This document shows positions 14,567-22,270 of a stretch of 28,974 nucleotides of DNA, piece after piece. The stretch comes from JAABTL01 sp964465355 (GTDB lineage: Bacteria > Deinococcota > Deinococci > Deinococcales > Trueperaceae). The translations under genes were made by a program, and so were the position numbers. Location: NCBI GenBank assembly GCA_964465355.1, contig CAYXJZ010000038.1:1-28974 (forward strand). The letters run 5' to 3'. How positions within the stretch are numbered: position 1 is the stretch's first letter; every line of letters starts with the position of its first letter. The notes beneath the pieces are model-generated. The model was not told the DNA's origin, did not search any database, and saw only the letters and a program-made list of their open reading frames with translations.

Positions 14567-15636
14567 GCGGCGCCGAGGCCGATGCCAGCCAGCTCCAGCT
14601 CCTCGGCTCGGTGGCAGGCGACCTGGTGGCCGGAGGCCAGTTCGCGTAGGGACGGGATCTCCTGCTTGCAGCGCTCCTCGGCGAAGGGGCAGCGCGGATG
14701 GAAGGCGCAGCCGCTTGGCGGATTGGCAGGGTTCGCAACCTCGCCCTGCAAGGGCGCAGCCCGGTTCTTGACCCGCGGATCGGCCACCGGCACGGCGGCC
14801 ATGAGCGCGGCGGTGTAGGGATGCCGCGGCGTGGTGAAGAGCGCATCGGTGGGCGCCAGCTCCACCACCTTGCCGACGTACATGACCGCCACCCTGTGGC
14901 TGATGTGCTTGACGATGGAGAGGTCGTGGGCCACGAAGAGATAGGTGAGATCGAGGCGTTCCTGCAGCTCCAGCAGCAGGTTGAGCACCTGGGCCTGCAC
15001 CGAGACGTCAAGCGCAGAGACGGCCTCGTCGGCCACGATCAGGCGCGGGTTGAGCGCCAGCGCCCGGGCGATGGACACCCGCTGGCGCTGCCCACCGCTG
15101 AAGGCATGGGGATAGCGCTGCATGAACTCCGGCCGCAGGCCCACCAGGCTGAGCAGCTCGGCCACCCTCTCCAAGCGCTGCTTGTGGCTCCTCATGCCGT
15201 GCACCAGCAAGGGCTCGCCGACGATCTCGAAGAGGGTCATGCGCGGGTTGAGCGAACCGAAGGGGTCCTGGAAGACCATCTGCAGGTCGCGCCACACCTC
15301 GCGCATCTGCCTCTGCGGCAGGGTGGCCAGGTCGACCACGCTGCCGTCCTCCTGGTGGAAGAGGACCTGGCCGCCGCTGGGGTCGAGCGCGCGCACGATG
15401 CAGCGGGCGGTGGTGGTCTTGCCACAGCCGCTCTCCCCCACCAGGCTGAGGATCTCGCCCTCGGCCACGTCGAAGGACACGTCGTCCACCGCCCGCACCG
15501 ATCCCACCGTGCGGCTGGGGAAGCCGGCCTTGATGGGGAAGTACTTCTTCAGGCCCTTCACTTCCAACAAGGGGCCGCCCGCCGTGGAGGCGCGGGCAGG
15601 CACCGGGGTCGTGGCTCCGTCTGGCAGGGCGCTCAT
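14563..15636 (-). CDS. Oligopeptide-type ABC transporter ATP-binding protein (DppF/OppF-like)
   Basis: One of two ATPases driving the importer. The 357 residues include Walker A GESGCGKTT (67-75), the Q-loop VFQDPFGSLNP (120-130), the signature SGGQRQR (179-185), Walker B LIVADE (198-203) and the H-loop VAHDLS. Walker B continues as DEAVSALD, where most relatives have DEPVSALD. The C-terminal block CAFHPRCPFAEERC is the cysteine-bearing tail typical of Opp/Dpp ATPases. The ATG at 15636 overlaps the dppD stop (ATGA) and has GGAGGAGG four bases upstream; the 12 codons further up lie in dppD and are not used. Despite the family name, such systems often carry oligosaccharides, which fits this operon. 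Confidence 0.94.
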   Translation of the reverse strand: MSALPDGATTPVPARASTAGGPLLEVKGLKKYFPIKAGFPSRTVGSVRAVDDVSFDVAEGEILSLVGESGCGKTTTARCIVRALDPSGGQVLFHQEDGSVVDLATLPQRQMREVWRDLQMVFQDPFGSLNPRMTLFEIVGEPLLVHGMRSHKQRLERVAELLSLVGLRPEFMQRYPHAFSGGQRQRVSIARALALNPRLIVADEAVSALDVSVQAQVLNLLLELQERLDLTYLFVAHDLSIVKHISHRVAVMYVGKVVELAPTDALFTTPRHPYTAALMAAVPVADPRVKNRAAPLQGEVANPANPPSGCAFHPRCPFAEERCKQEIPSLRELASGHQVACHRAEELELAGIGLGAA

Positions 15637-16694
15637 GCCGCCTCCTCCACCCGGTCGTGGAAAAGGAAGCAAGCCACGGGCTGCTGTCCGTCCTCGCCGT
15701 GCAGCGCGGGCGTGTCAACGTCGCAGCGGCCGGGGATGGCCTCTGCGCAGCGGTTGTGGAAGGGGCAGCCAGCCGGGCGGTTGAAGGGATGGGGGATGGA
15801 GCCGCGGATGGTGGGCAGGGCGGTGCGCGGCGGGGCATCGAGGCTGGGCATGGACTGCAGCAGGGCGCGCGTGTATGGATGCTTGGGCGTGTGGAAGATG
15901 GCGTCCACCGAACCGCGCTCCATGACCTTGCCCAGGTACATGACCACCACCTGGTGGGCCAGCTGGGCGATGACGCCAAGGTCGTGGGTGATGAAGATGA
16001 TGGCGGAGCCGTGCTGAGCCTGGAGCTGCTGAAGCAGCCGCAGGATCTGCGCCTGGGTGGTCACGTCCACCGCGGTGGTCGGCTCGTCGGCGATGAGCAG
16101 GCGCGGGTTGCAGGCCAGCGCCATGGCGATGATGGCGCGCTGCCGCAGGCCGCCGCTGAGCTGCCATGAGTAGGCGTCGATGCGCTGCTCGGGGCTTGGC
16201 ACGCCCACCTCGCGCAGCTTGTCGATGGCGATGGCGCGCGCCTGGCGGCGGCTGACGTGCTGGTGCAGGGTGATGGCCTCGATGATCTGGCTGCCAACGG
16301 TGTGCAGCGGGCTGAAGGCCGCCATCGGCTCCTGCGGGATGAGGGCGATCTCGGCACCGCGCAGCTGCCGCATGCGCTTGCCTGTCGCATCGAGCTTGGC
16401 GATGTCGATGACGTCCGCGCCACCGCCCGCGGCGGCGCCTTCGGTCCCACGGGTGCGGAACAGCATCTCCCCGCCCACCACCCGGCCAGGCTTCTGCACC
16501 GTGCGCAGCACGGACTTCATGGTCATGCTCTTGCCGCAGCCGCTCTCGCCGACGATGCCGACGACCTCGCCTGGGTGCACGTCGAAGCTGACGCCGTCCA
16601 CCGCCTTGACGGTGCCTTCGTCCAGCTCGAAGTAGGTGCGCAGGTCGCGCACCGACAGCAGGGGGGGCGCGCTTCGCGCGCCTTGCGGTCCCGC
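15633..16694 (-). CDS. Oligopeptide-type ABC transporter ATP-binding protein (DppD/OppD-like), 5' end in the gap
   Basis: The partner ATPase of the DppF-like protein. It shows Walker A GESGCGKSM, the Q-loop IPQEPMAAFSPLH, the signature LSGGLRQR, Walker B LLIADEPTTAVD (most relatives read TTALD) and the tail CPFHNRCAEAIPGRC. An in-frame GTG at 16652 exists (SVRDLRTYFELD), but it would delete the first strand; the frame stays open upstream through PLLSVRDLR and into the run of Ns, with no start codon in the 14 visible extra codons. The true start is therefore inside 16695-16794. The visible upstream codons (AGPQGARSAP) look like a short linker. The 3' end overlaps the dppF start by four bases. 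Confidence 0.92.
   Translation of the reverse strand, partial: AGPQGARSAPPLLSVRDLRTYFELDEGTVKAVDGVSFDVHPGEVVGIVGESGCGKSMTMKSVLRTVQKPGRVVGGEMLFRTRGTEGAAAGGGADVIDIAKLDATGKRMRQLRGAEIALIPQEPMAAFSPLHTVGSQIIEAITLHQHVSRRQARAIAIDKLREVGVPSPEQRIDAYSWQLSGGLRQRAIIAMALACNPRLLIADEPTTAVDVTTQAQILRLLQQLQAQHGSAIIFITHDLGVIAQLAHQVVVMYLGKVMERGSVDAIFHTPKHPYTRALLQSMPSLDAPPRTALPTIRGSIPHPFNRPAGCPFHNRCAEAIPGRCDVDTPALHGEDGQQPVACFLFHDRVEEAA
16666..16682. repeat. Very GC-rich hairpin beside the assembly gap
   Basis: GGCGCGCTTCGCGCGCC can fold into seven G-C pairs with a TTC loop. It lies 12 bases from the N run, inside the 5' part of dppD. Such structures commonly stop sequencing reads and may explain the gap. Confidence 0.7.
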
Positions 16695-16794
16695 NNNNNN
16701 NNNNNNNNNNNNNNNNNNNNNNNNNNNNNNNNNNNNNNNNNNNNNNNNNNNNNNNNNNNNNNNNNNNNNNNNNNNNNNNNNNNNNNNNNNNNNN
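16695..16794. other. Assembly gap of exactly 100 N
   Basis: One hundred Ns, the conventional placeholder for a scaffold gap of unknown size. It hides the dppD start and the dppC-dppD junction (the dppC stop ends at 16803). Because dppD lacks only a short N-terminus, the real distance may be small, but an insertion cannot be excluded. Confidence 0.98.
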
Positions 16795-16802
16795 TGGCGC
16801 CT

Positions 16803-17903
16803 TCAGGTGCTGTAGGGGTCGGCGGCATCTCGGATCCCATCTCCTAGGACGTTGAGGGCGAGGACGGTGATGATGACGGCGATGCCTGGCAGCAGCAGCC
16901 AGGGGGCGTTCACCACCGCCTGGAGGTTCTGTGACTCCTGCAACAGCACGCCCCAACTGATGGCCGGCGGCCTGAGGCCGAGGCCGAGGAAGCTGAGGAA
17001 GGTCTCGTTGATGATCATCACCGGGATGGCAAGGGTGGTGGCCGCGATGATGTGGCTCATGAAGGAAGGCACCATGTGCTTGAAGATGATGCGGGTGCGG
17101 GAGCTGCCGATCAGGCGAGCGGCGGTGATGAAGTCCTCCTCGCGCAGCGATAGGAAGCGCCCGCGTACCTGCCTGCCTAGCTGGGTCCAGCCGATGAGCG
17201 CCAGGATCAGGGTGATGGCGAAGTAGACCCGCTCCACCGGCCATGTTCGCGGCACCGCCGCCGACAGCGCCAACCACACGGGGATGGCTGGCAGCGCCTG
17301 CAGCAGCTCGATGAGCCGCTGGATGACCACGTCGATGACCCCGCCGAAGTAGCCGGAGATGCCGCCAAGCACGATGCCGAGCACCACGCTCAGGGCCACC
17401 GCCAGCAAGCCGATGGTCATGGAGGTGCGGGTGCCGTACATCAGGCGGGACCATTGGTCACGCCCGAGCCGATCGCTGCCGAGGAAGTAGACGGGACCGC
17501 CGCCTTGCACCCCGACGAAGTGCAGATCTGTGCGGAACAGGCCCAAGGCCCTGTACTCGAAGCCGCGCGTGAAGAAGCGCAGCGGCTGGCGCTGCTGCTC
17601 GTCGGCGACCCACACCATGCCGAGGGTGACCGGGTCGCGCTGACCCGTCACGGCGTAGACGAAGGGCCAGCGCAACTGCTCGCCGTCCCAGATGCGCACC
17701 GCCTGCGGCGGCACGAAGGCCTGGCGAGCGCTGGTGGCGTGCGGAAGGTTGACGGCGAAGAACTCTGGCACGGCGGTGATGACCAGCATCAGCAGCAGGA
17801 ACACGCCGGAGGCTACCGCCAGCCTGTGCTTGCGGAAGCGCCACCACATCAGCTTCCAGGCGGGTGCGACGTCGACCTGCACCGACTTCTCAGCGACCAG
17901 CAC
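16803..17903 (-). CDS. Oligopeptide-type ABC transporter permease (DppC/OppC-like)
   Basis: Inner-membrane subunit of the importer, 366 residues. The N-terminal FRKHRLAVASGVFLLLML is the usual first membrane segment of DppC-type proteins. A periplasmic loop of about 95 residues follows, longer than in DppC, ending in YFLGSDRLGRDQWSRLMYG, a DppC hallmark. Five further segments come after. The EAA loop that docks the ATPases reads REEDFITAARLIGSSRTRI. The end, VLALNVLGDGIRDAADPY, is typical. The GTG start lies three bases after the dppB stop. It works with the DppB-like protein and the two ATPases downstream. Confidence 0.94.
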   Translation of the reverse strand: MLVAEKSVQVDVAPAWKLMWWRFRKHRLAVASGVFLLLMLVITAVPEFFAVNLPHATSARQAFVPPQAVRIWDGEQLRWPFVYAVTGQRDPVTLGMVWVADEQQRQPLRFFTRGFEYRALGLFRTDLHFVGVQGGGPVYFLGSDRLGRDQWSRLMYGTRTSMTIGLLAVALSVVLGIVLGGISGYFGGVIDVVIQRLIELLQALPAIPVWLALSAAVPRTWPVERVYFAITLILALIGWTQLGRQVRGRFLSLREEDFITAARLIGSSRTRIIFKHMVPSFMSHIIAATTLAIPVMIINETFLSFLGLGLRPPAISWGVLLQESQNLQAVVNAPWLLLPGIAVIITVLALNVLGDGIRDAADPYST

Positions 17904-17906
17904 GGC

Positions 17907-18896
17907 TCAGGCCCCTTCCATGCGGATGCGGGGGTCGAGCACGGCGAGCAGGATGTCGGAGAGCAGGGTGCCGACGATGGTGAGCAGGCAGTAGATGAGG
18001 ATGATCGTGCCGGCCAGGTACATGTCCTGGCCGATGAGCGCCCGCAGCAGCAGCGGGCCGATGGTGGGCAGGTTCATGACCACCGCCACCACGAGGCTGC
18101 CGGAGAAGACCTGCGGCAGGTACCAGCCGATGCTGGAGACCACCGGGCTGATGGCGATGCGGGTGGGGTACTTCAGGACCAGCTTCCAGTCGGCCAAGCC
18201 CTTGGCGCGGGCCATCTCGACGTAGGGCTTCTTCAACTCGTCGAGCAGGTTGGCACGCACGACGCGGGCGATCTGGGCGGTGCCTGCCGCGCCGATGATG
18301 ATCATGGGCAGCCACAGGCGGCTGAGCATGTCGACCACGCGCGCACCGCTCCACGGCGCGCTGATGTACTCGGGCGAGAACAGGCCGGTCACGCTCACGC
18401 CGAACTGACTGAAGGCGATCCACATCAGCACCAGCGCCAGCAGGAAGTTGGGCGTGGCAAGGCCGACGTAGTTGACCAGGGTGAACACGTAATCGAAGAA
18501 GGAGTACTGACGGACGGCGGAGAAGATACCGATCGGGATGGCCACGATCCAGGTGAAGATCAGGGCAGAGAAGTTCAGGATGATGGTGAGAAGGAAGCGT
18601 TCGCCGATGAGCTCGGCGTTGGGTCTGCGCCACTCCAGCGACATGCCGAGGTCGCCGCGCAACAGGTTGCCCACCCACAGGGCGTACTGCACGTAGACGG
18701 GCTGGTCGAGGCCGTAGCTGCGCCGCAGGGCGTCGATCTGGGCCTGGTCGAGGCTGCTGCCTGAAGCCGCCAACTCCGCGATGTAGCTGGTGAGGAAGTC
18801 GCCGGGCGGCGCCTGGATGAGGGCGAAGGCCACCACCGAGAAGACGAAGAGCAGCAGCGGCAGGATGAGGATGCGTTTGAGGATGAGGGCAAGCAT
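17907..18896 (-). CDS. Oligopeptide-type ABC transporter permease (DppB/OppB-like)
   Basis: Inner-membrane subunit of the importer, 329 residues. The start MLALILKRILILPLLLFVFSV forms the first membrane helix; then comes the periplasmic domain with the DppB landmark LRRSYGLDQPVYVQY and LLRGDLGMSLEWRR, followed by five helices. The EAA loop is YVEMARAKGLADWKL. The end reads LLSDILLAVLDPRIRM, typical of the family. The ATG at 18896 is preceded by GAGGAG twelve bases upstream; the 24 codons further up would include the strong hairpin at 18938-18969 and are not counted. It lies 145 bases after the substrate-binding protein stop, the largest gap within the operon. Confidence 0.94.
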   Translation of the reverse strand: MLALILKRILILPLLLFVFSVVAFALIQAPPGDFLTSYIAELAASGSSLDQAQIDALRRSYGLDQPVYVQYALWVGNLLRGDLGMSLEWRRPNAELIGERFLLTIILNFSALIFTWIVAIPIGIFSAVRQYSFFDYVFTLVNYVGLATPNFLLALVLMWIAFSQFGVSVTGLFSPEYISAPWSGARVVDMLSRLWLPMIIIGAAGTAQIARVVRANLLDELKKPYVEMARAKGLADWKLVLKYPTRIAISPVVSSIGWYLPQVFSGSLVVAVVMNLPTIGPLLLRALIGQDMYLAGTIILIYCLLTIVGTLLSDILLAVLDPRIRMEGA

Positions 18897-18937
18897 GCTG
18901 TGGGACGACTCCTCGTGCCGACGGGGCTGGATCCCGG

Positions 18938-18969
18938 GGTGTGGGCTGCGCGTGCGCGCAGCCCACACC
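18938..18969 (-). promoter_or_regulatory. Long intercistronic hairpin between the substrate-binding protein and dppB
   Basis: A perfect inverted repeat: arms 18939-18952 and 18955-18968 (14 pairs each, extended by one G-C pair to 18938/18969) with a two-base centre. It has no T run, so it is not a classical terminator. In binding-protein operons such stems usually protect the upstream mRNA from 3' decay or attenuate transcription, giving more receptor than permease. It sits 42 bases before the dppB start. Confidence 0.75.
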
Positions 18970-19041
18970 TGGTGGGACCTTGGGTCTAGGGAGGGCTCCT
19001 GAGGCTCAGCCTACGTCAGCGGCTTCAGGCCCTTCGGGACC

Positions 19042-20976
19042 TCACTGGCGGTAGAAGAACTGCTCCGGCCTGGAGTTGCCTGGCGTGCGCAGCGGCCAGT
19101 CGTTGCCGACGACCAGGGGCACGTTCACCAGGTTCTGGTTGATGACCACCACACCTTGGATCATGGGGGTCAGGCCGACGGTGCCGATGGAGAAGAGCTC
19201 GCTGGCGACGATCTCGTAGAGCTCGTGCGCCAGGGCGATCTGGCCTTCCACACCAACGGTCTTGGCCTCGTCGATGATGGCGACCATGCGCTTCACGGAG
19301 TCCGGTGGCTCGTTGCCGCGCTCGCCGCCCGACTCGTACCAGGTGCGGTAGCCGGTGCCGAAGATGGTGGCCACGGTGCTGCGGGGATCGACCTTGGAGC
19401 CGCCGGTGAAGGGGAAGCCAGAGGTGTCCTCGTTCCAGATTTCCACCTGCAGTTCGTTGGAGTCGCGCATCTGGAAGTGCGCCGTGCGTTCGCGCACCTG
19501 CACGATGGTGTTCACACCAACCGCGCCCCAGTCGGCGGCGATCAGCTGGCCGACGTCCGGCCATGGGCCGAAGGCTGGCACGATCGACAGCTCGAGGTTG
19601 AGCGGGCGGCCGCTCGGCAGCGTGCGAGCACCGCTGGCGCTGCGGGTGAGGCCGAGGCCGTCGAGCAGGGCGTTGGCCGCAGCCTGGTCGAGCTCGGTGT
19701 AGGCGTAGGCGTGCTCGTCGCCTGGGTAGTAGGGGTGCCAGGGAGCGGGCACGGCCTGGCGCGGCTCGCCGAGGCCGAGGAAGGCAGACTCGCGGATCTC
19801 GTCGCGGTTGATGGCCATCGAGAGGGCCCTGCGGAAGTCGCGGTTGGCCAGCAGGGCGCCGAGCTCGGGGTCGATGTCGTAGGAGGGGTTGAACCAGACG
19901 GCGGCATCTGAGCCACCGAAGCTGGGCCAGGTCTGCACGCGGTAGCCGCTGCGCTCGGCGTTCTGCACCAGCACAGGGTAGTTGGTCATCTGGATGTGGC
20001 GCTCTTGCATGTCGAACTCACCGGCGACCGCCGCGAAGTTCAGCGTCTGGGCGTCGGCGAAGAAGCGGAAGCGCACCTCGTCGATGTAGGGCAGCTGGTT
20101 GCCGGCAGCGTCGACCCCGATGTAGTAGGGGTTGCGACGCAGCACGAACTCCTGGTCGGACACGGAGCTCTGGAAGGGCACCCAGGCAGCCATGCCAGGC
20201 CGGTCGGGGTTCTCGATCAGCACCGAGCGGCTGAGGAAGAAGTCGGTCCAGTTCTGATAGCCGGCGGCCGAGATCTGCTGCTGCAGGGCAGCGGCATCAC
20301 TGGTGTAGTCGGGGTGGAACTGGGCCATGTAATGCGCTGGCAGGTAGGCGGCGATGGTGCGGTCACCACCGTCGCGGAAGGTCATCTCGATGGGGAACAG
20401 CGTGTAGGCCTGATCGAAGGTGTAGCGGACGGTGTAGTCGTCCACCTTCTCGACCAGGGCCATGCTGCCGTCGCTGTTCGACATCCACGGCGGGGTGCCC
20501 GGCGTGAGGTCGCTGTTGAGCATCACGGCCTCGTACCAGAACAGGATGTCGTCGGCGGTGAAGGGATGGCCGTCGGACCAGCGGGCGCCTTCGCGCAGAC
20601 GCATGGTCCACACGCTGAAGTCGTCGTTGGCGTCGAAGGACTCGAAGAGGTGCGGGACCACTTCGCCGCCGCCGGGCTCGAAGCGCAGCAGCGCGTCGTA
20701 CACCCAGCGCACGTAGTTGTTGGCGTCGGCTGGCCCGAGGAAGGCGCGCCGCAGCACGCCGCCGTACTGGCCGATCTCGTCGACGACGTTGACCACCAGC
20801 GGGTTGCTCGGCAGACGCTCTTCGACCGGCGGCAACTGGCCGGCGGCGACCTGCGCAGCGAGCGTGGGGGATTCCTGGTAGCCCTGGCCCAAGGCCGTCG
20901 CGCCTGCGAACACAGCGGCGACCAGCCAGGCCTTCGACTTCCAGACGTTCGCGATTCTCATGTGGGGCTTGCCCAT
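19042..20976 (-). CDS. ABC transporter substrate-binding protein, family 5 (long form)
   Basis: Secreted receptor of the importer and first gene of the 15-gene operon. It has 644 residues, clearly longer than dipeptide-binding proteins (about 500), as in family members that bind oligosaccharides or larger ligands. A Sec signal spans about residues 1-31 (KSKAWLVAAVFAGATALG) without a lipobox Cys. The mature part opens with GQYGGVLRRAFLGPADANNYV, then WTMRLREGARWSDGHPFTADD and FRRALSMAINRDEIRESAF, all typical family-5 blocks. The ATG has GAGGAG six bases upstream. Its leader of about 225 bases holds an FCD-type operator (21080-21090). Ligand inferred from the neighbours: an uronate- and hexosamine-containing oligosaccharide. 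It is distinct from the shorter receptor at 1-1525. Confidence 0.93.
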   Translation of the reverse strand: MGKPHMRIANVWKSKAWLVAAVFAGATALGQGYQESPTLAAQVAAGQLPPVEERLPSNPLVVNVVDEIGQYGGVLRRAFLGPADANNYVRWVYDALLRFEPGGGEVVPHLFESFDANDDFSVWTMRLREGARWSDGHPFTADDILFWYEAVMLNSDLTPGTPPWMSNSDGSMALVEKVDDYTVRYTFDQAYTLFPIEMTFRDGGDRTIAAYLPAHYMAQFHPDYTSDAAALQQQISAAGYQNWTDFFLSRSVLIENPDRPGMAAWVPFQSSVSDQEFVLRRNPYYIGVDAAGNQLPYIDEVRFRFFADAQTLNFAAVAGEFDMQERHIQMTNYPVLVQNAERSGYRVQTWPSFGGSDAAVWFNPSYDIDPELGALLANRDFRRALSMAINRDEIRESAFLGLGEPRQAVPAPWHPYYPGDEHAYAYTELDQAAANALLDGLGLTRSASGARTLPSGRPLNLELSIVPAFGPWPDVGQLIAADWGAVGVNTIVQVRERTAHFQMRDSNELQVEIWNEDTSGFPFTGGSKVDPRSTVATIFGTGYRTWYESGGERGNEPPDSVKRMVAIIDEAKTVGVEGQIALAHELYEIVASELFSIGTVGLTPMIQGVVVINQNLVNVPLVVGNDWPLRTPGNSRPEQFFYRQ

Positions 20977-21079
20977 GCAGTGCTCCTCATCGGTCGTTGA
21001 TCGTTGGTCGCTTGAGCGGGCGGCCGCTCGCTCGGCGTGGTGGTTCTACTGCTTCGAGTGTCCTCCTCTCGCGGTCAGC

Positions 21080-21090
21080 TGGTATGACCA
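21080..21090 (+). promoter_or_regulatory. FCD-type operator in the leader of the transport/catabolic operon
   Basis: TGGTATGACCA is a perfect match to TnGTnnnACnA with palindromic TGGT/ACCA arms. It lies about 120 bases downstream of the predicted minus-strand transcription start, where a bound regulator could act as a roadblock or loop with the upstream sites. Confidence 0.6.
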
Positions 21091-21207
21091 CAGTCGCCTG
21101 ACGGCCTGGGCCGATCGGCAACGAGCATGGGTCCCCAGCGAAGCCTGTCTGTACGAGATGGGCGAAGACCTATCACGATCCTGCCCGGTCTAGACGGTGT
21201 GCGCACG

Positions 21208-21236
21208 ATGATACGGATTCGTCCGGCCCTTGTCAA
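21208..21236 (-). promoter_or_regulatory. Promoter of the 15-gene minus-strand operon
   Basis: On the minus strand, TTGACA (21236-21231), a 17-base spacer and TATCAT (21213-21208) give a near-consensus promoter. Start is expected near 21201, leaving a leader of about 225 bases. The operator at 21230-21240 overlaps the -35 box, so the regulator would block polymerase directly. Confidence 0.72.
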
Positions 21237-21240
21237 ACCA
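21230..21240 (+). promoter_or_regulatory. FCD-type operator over the minus-strand -35 box
   Basis: TTGTCAAACCA fits TnGTnnnACnA at all fixed positions. It covers the TTGACA box of the large operon and lies just upstream of the divergent plus-strand promoter. Its centre is 63 bases from the operator at 21293-21303. Confidence 0.55.
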
Positions 21241-21252
21241 AGGGATCGCGCC

Positions 21253-21281
21253 TTGACACCCGTGGTCCGGCTCCGTATCCT
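21253..21281 (+). promoter_or_regulatory. Promoter of the regulator-uxuA-kdgK operon
   Basis: TTGACA (21253-21258), a 17-base spacer and TATCCT (21276-21281). Start is expected near 21288, about 134 bases before the regulator ATG. The sequence TCCGTATC at the -10 region is shared with the divergent promoter, making the two promoters near mirror images. Confidence 0.72.
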
Positions 21282-21292
21282 TCCCATTGTTC

Positions 21293-21303
21293 CGGTATGA
21301 CCA
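21293..21303 (+). promoter_or_regulatory. FCD-type operator at the start of the regulator transcript
   Basis: CGGTATGACCA repeats ten of the eleven bases of the site at 21080-21090 (GGTATGACCA). It covers about +6 to +16 of the predicted plus-strand transcript, a classical autorepression position. Confidence 0.6.
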
Positions 21304-21421
21304 GCTGGCCACAGGCGCCTGCCGAAGGGTCAGCAGCACGCAGCCCTTGGAGGGCGACGGAGGTGCTGGCGCTGATGCACGATGACCGGGCAGTCACGCG
21401 GGAGGGGCACACCGAACGGCG

Positions 21422-22270
21422 ATGAGCAGAGCGCTGAACCTCAGCCCAGCCTCGCGCGGCAACCTGGCCGACGAGGTCGCCAAGCAGTTGGCCGACGCCA
21501 TCCTGGCCAACCAGCTCGAGCATGGCGCCCAGCTACCGGCCGAGCGTGAGCTGGCCAAGCGCCTCGATGTCAGTCGCATCGTGGTGCGCGAAGCGCTCAA
21601 GCAGCTCGGTGAGCGCGGCCTGATCGAGGTGCGTCCCGGTGTCGGCACCTTCGTCATGGAGATGGCACCACAAGCCGTCACCCGGCCCTTCAGCCTCTAC
21701 ATCCAGCAGAACCGTGTCCGCCTGGCCGACCTCTTCCAGCTGCGCGCCGAGCTGGAGGCCTCCATCGCCTTCTACGCCGCGCTCAACGCCGGCGACGACG
21801 ACCTGACGGCCATGGAGGAGAACCTGCGCCGCACCGAGGCCCTCGTCGAAGGCTTCGTGCCGGACAACGACAGCGTCGAGGCCTTCGCCTGGATGGACCT
21901 GGAGTTCCATCAGTTGCTGTCCAAGGCCACCGGGAACCCCTTGTACGAGGTCATCCTGCAGCCCCTGCTGGAGAACCTGCTGCAGATCCGCCGCGACGGC
22001 GCCCGCATCGCCGGCACCGTGCGGCGCGCCTATGACGGCCACATGCGCATCTACCGCCACGTACTCAAGGCCGACGCAGACACCGCCGTGTCGGCCATGC
22101 GCAGGCACCTTGGCGACGTCGCCTCCTGGCTGCGCTTCGAGGAGTCCGCCGAACCGAAGGCCGCCGGCACCATCCGCAGGCCGGCCATCCCCCCCTTCCA
22201 CCCCATCGACCGCTCGGATCGCCTCGAAGCGGTGCACGACCTTCCCAACGAAGAAGAAGGAGAACGATGA
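21422..22270 (+). CDS. GntR-family regulator, FCD subfamily (UxuR/ExuR-like role)
   Basis: A 282-residue regulator, likely the hexuronate sensor of both divergent operons. The winged helix spans about 13-78: DEVAKQLADAIL, the helix-turn-helix LPAERELAKRLDVSRIVV with VREALKQL, and the wing VRPGVGTFV. The FCD domain (about 100-240) shows the metal-site residues in MDLEFHQLL, YDGHMRIYRHV and AMRRHLGDV. The last 40 residues, rich in Pro and charged residues, extend beyond the domain. The start is an ATG with GGAGGGG 14 bases upstream, rather far, so its translation may be weak. Its stop overlaps the next ATG (ATGA). E. coli UxuR and ExuR belong to the same subfamily and answer to fructuronate or tagaturonate, so a similar effector is expected. 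Confidence 0.9.
   Translation: MSRALNLSPASRGNLADEVAKQLADAILANQLEHGAQLPAERELAKRLDVSRIVVREALKQLGERGLIEVRPGVGTFVMEMAPQAVTRPFSLYIQQNRVRLADLFQLRAELEASIAFYAALNAGDDDLTAMEENLRRTEALVEGFVPDNDSVEAFAWMDLEFHQLLSKATGNPLYEVILQPLLENLLQIRRDGARIAGTVRRAYDGHMRIYRHVLKADADTAVSAMRRHLGDVASWLRFEESAEPKAAGTIRRPAIPPFHPIDRSDRLEAVHDLPNEEEGER

Noticed and set aside
15715..17454. A minus-strand open frame that crosses the N gap
   Set aside because: It reads through the Ns in a frame different from both dppC and dppD, so it is only an artefact of open translation through N codons.
20960..21193. A small plus-strand open frame in the divergent control region
   Set aside because: It starts inside the receptor gene on the other strand, has no ribosome-binding site and an unremarkable Cys/Ser/Trp-rich product; the region is better explained as leader and operator DNA.
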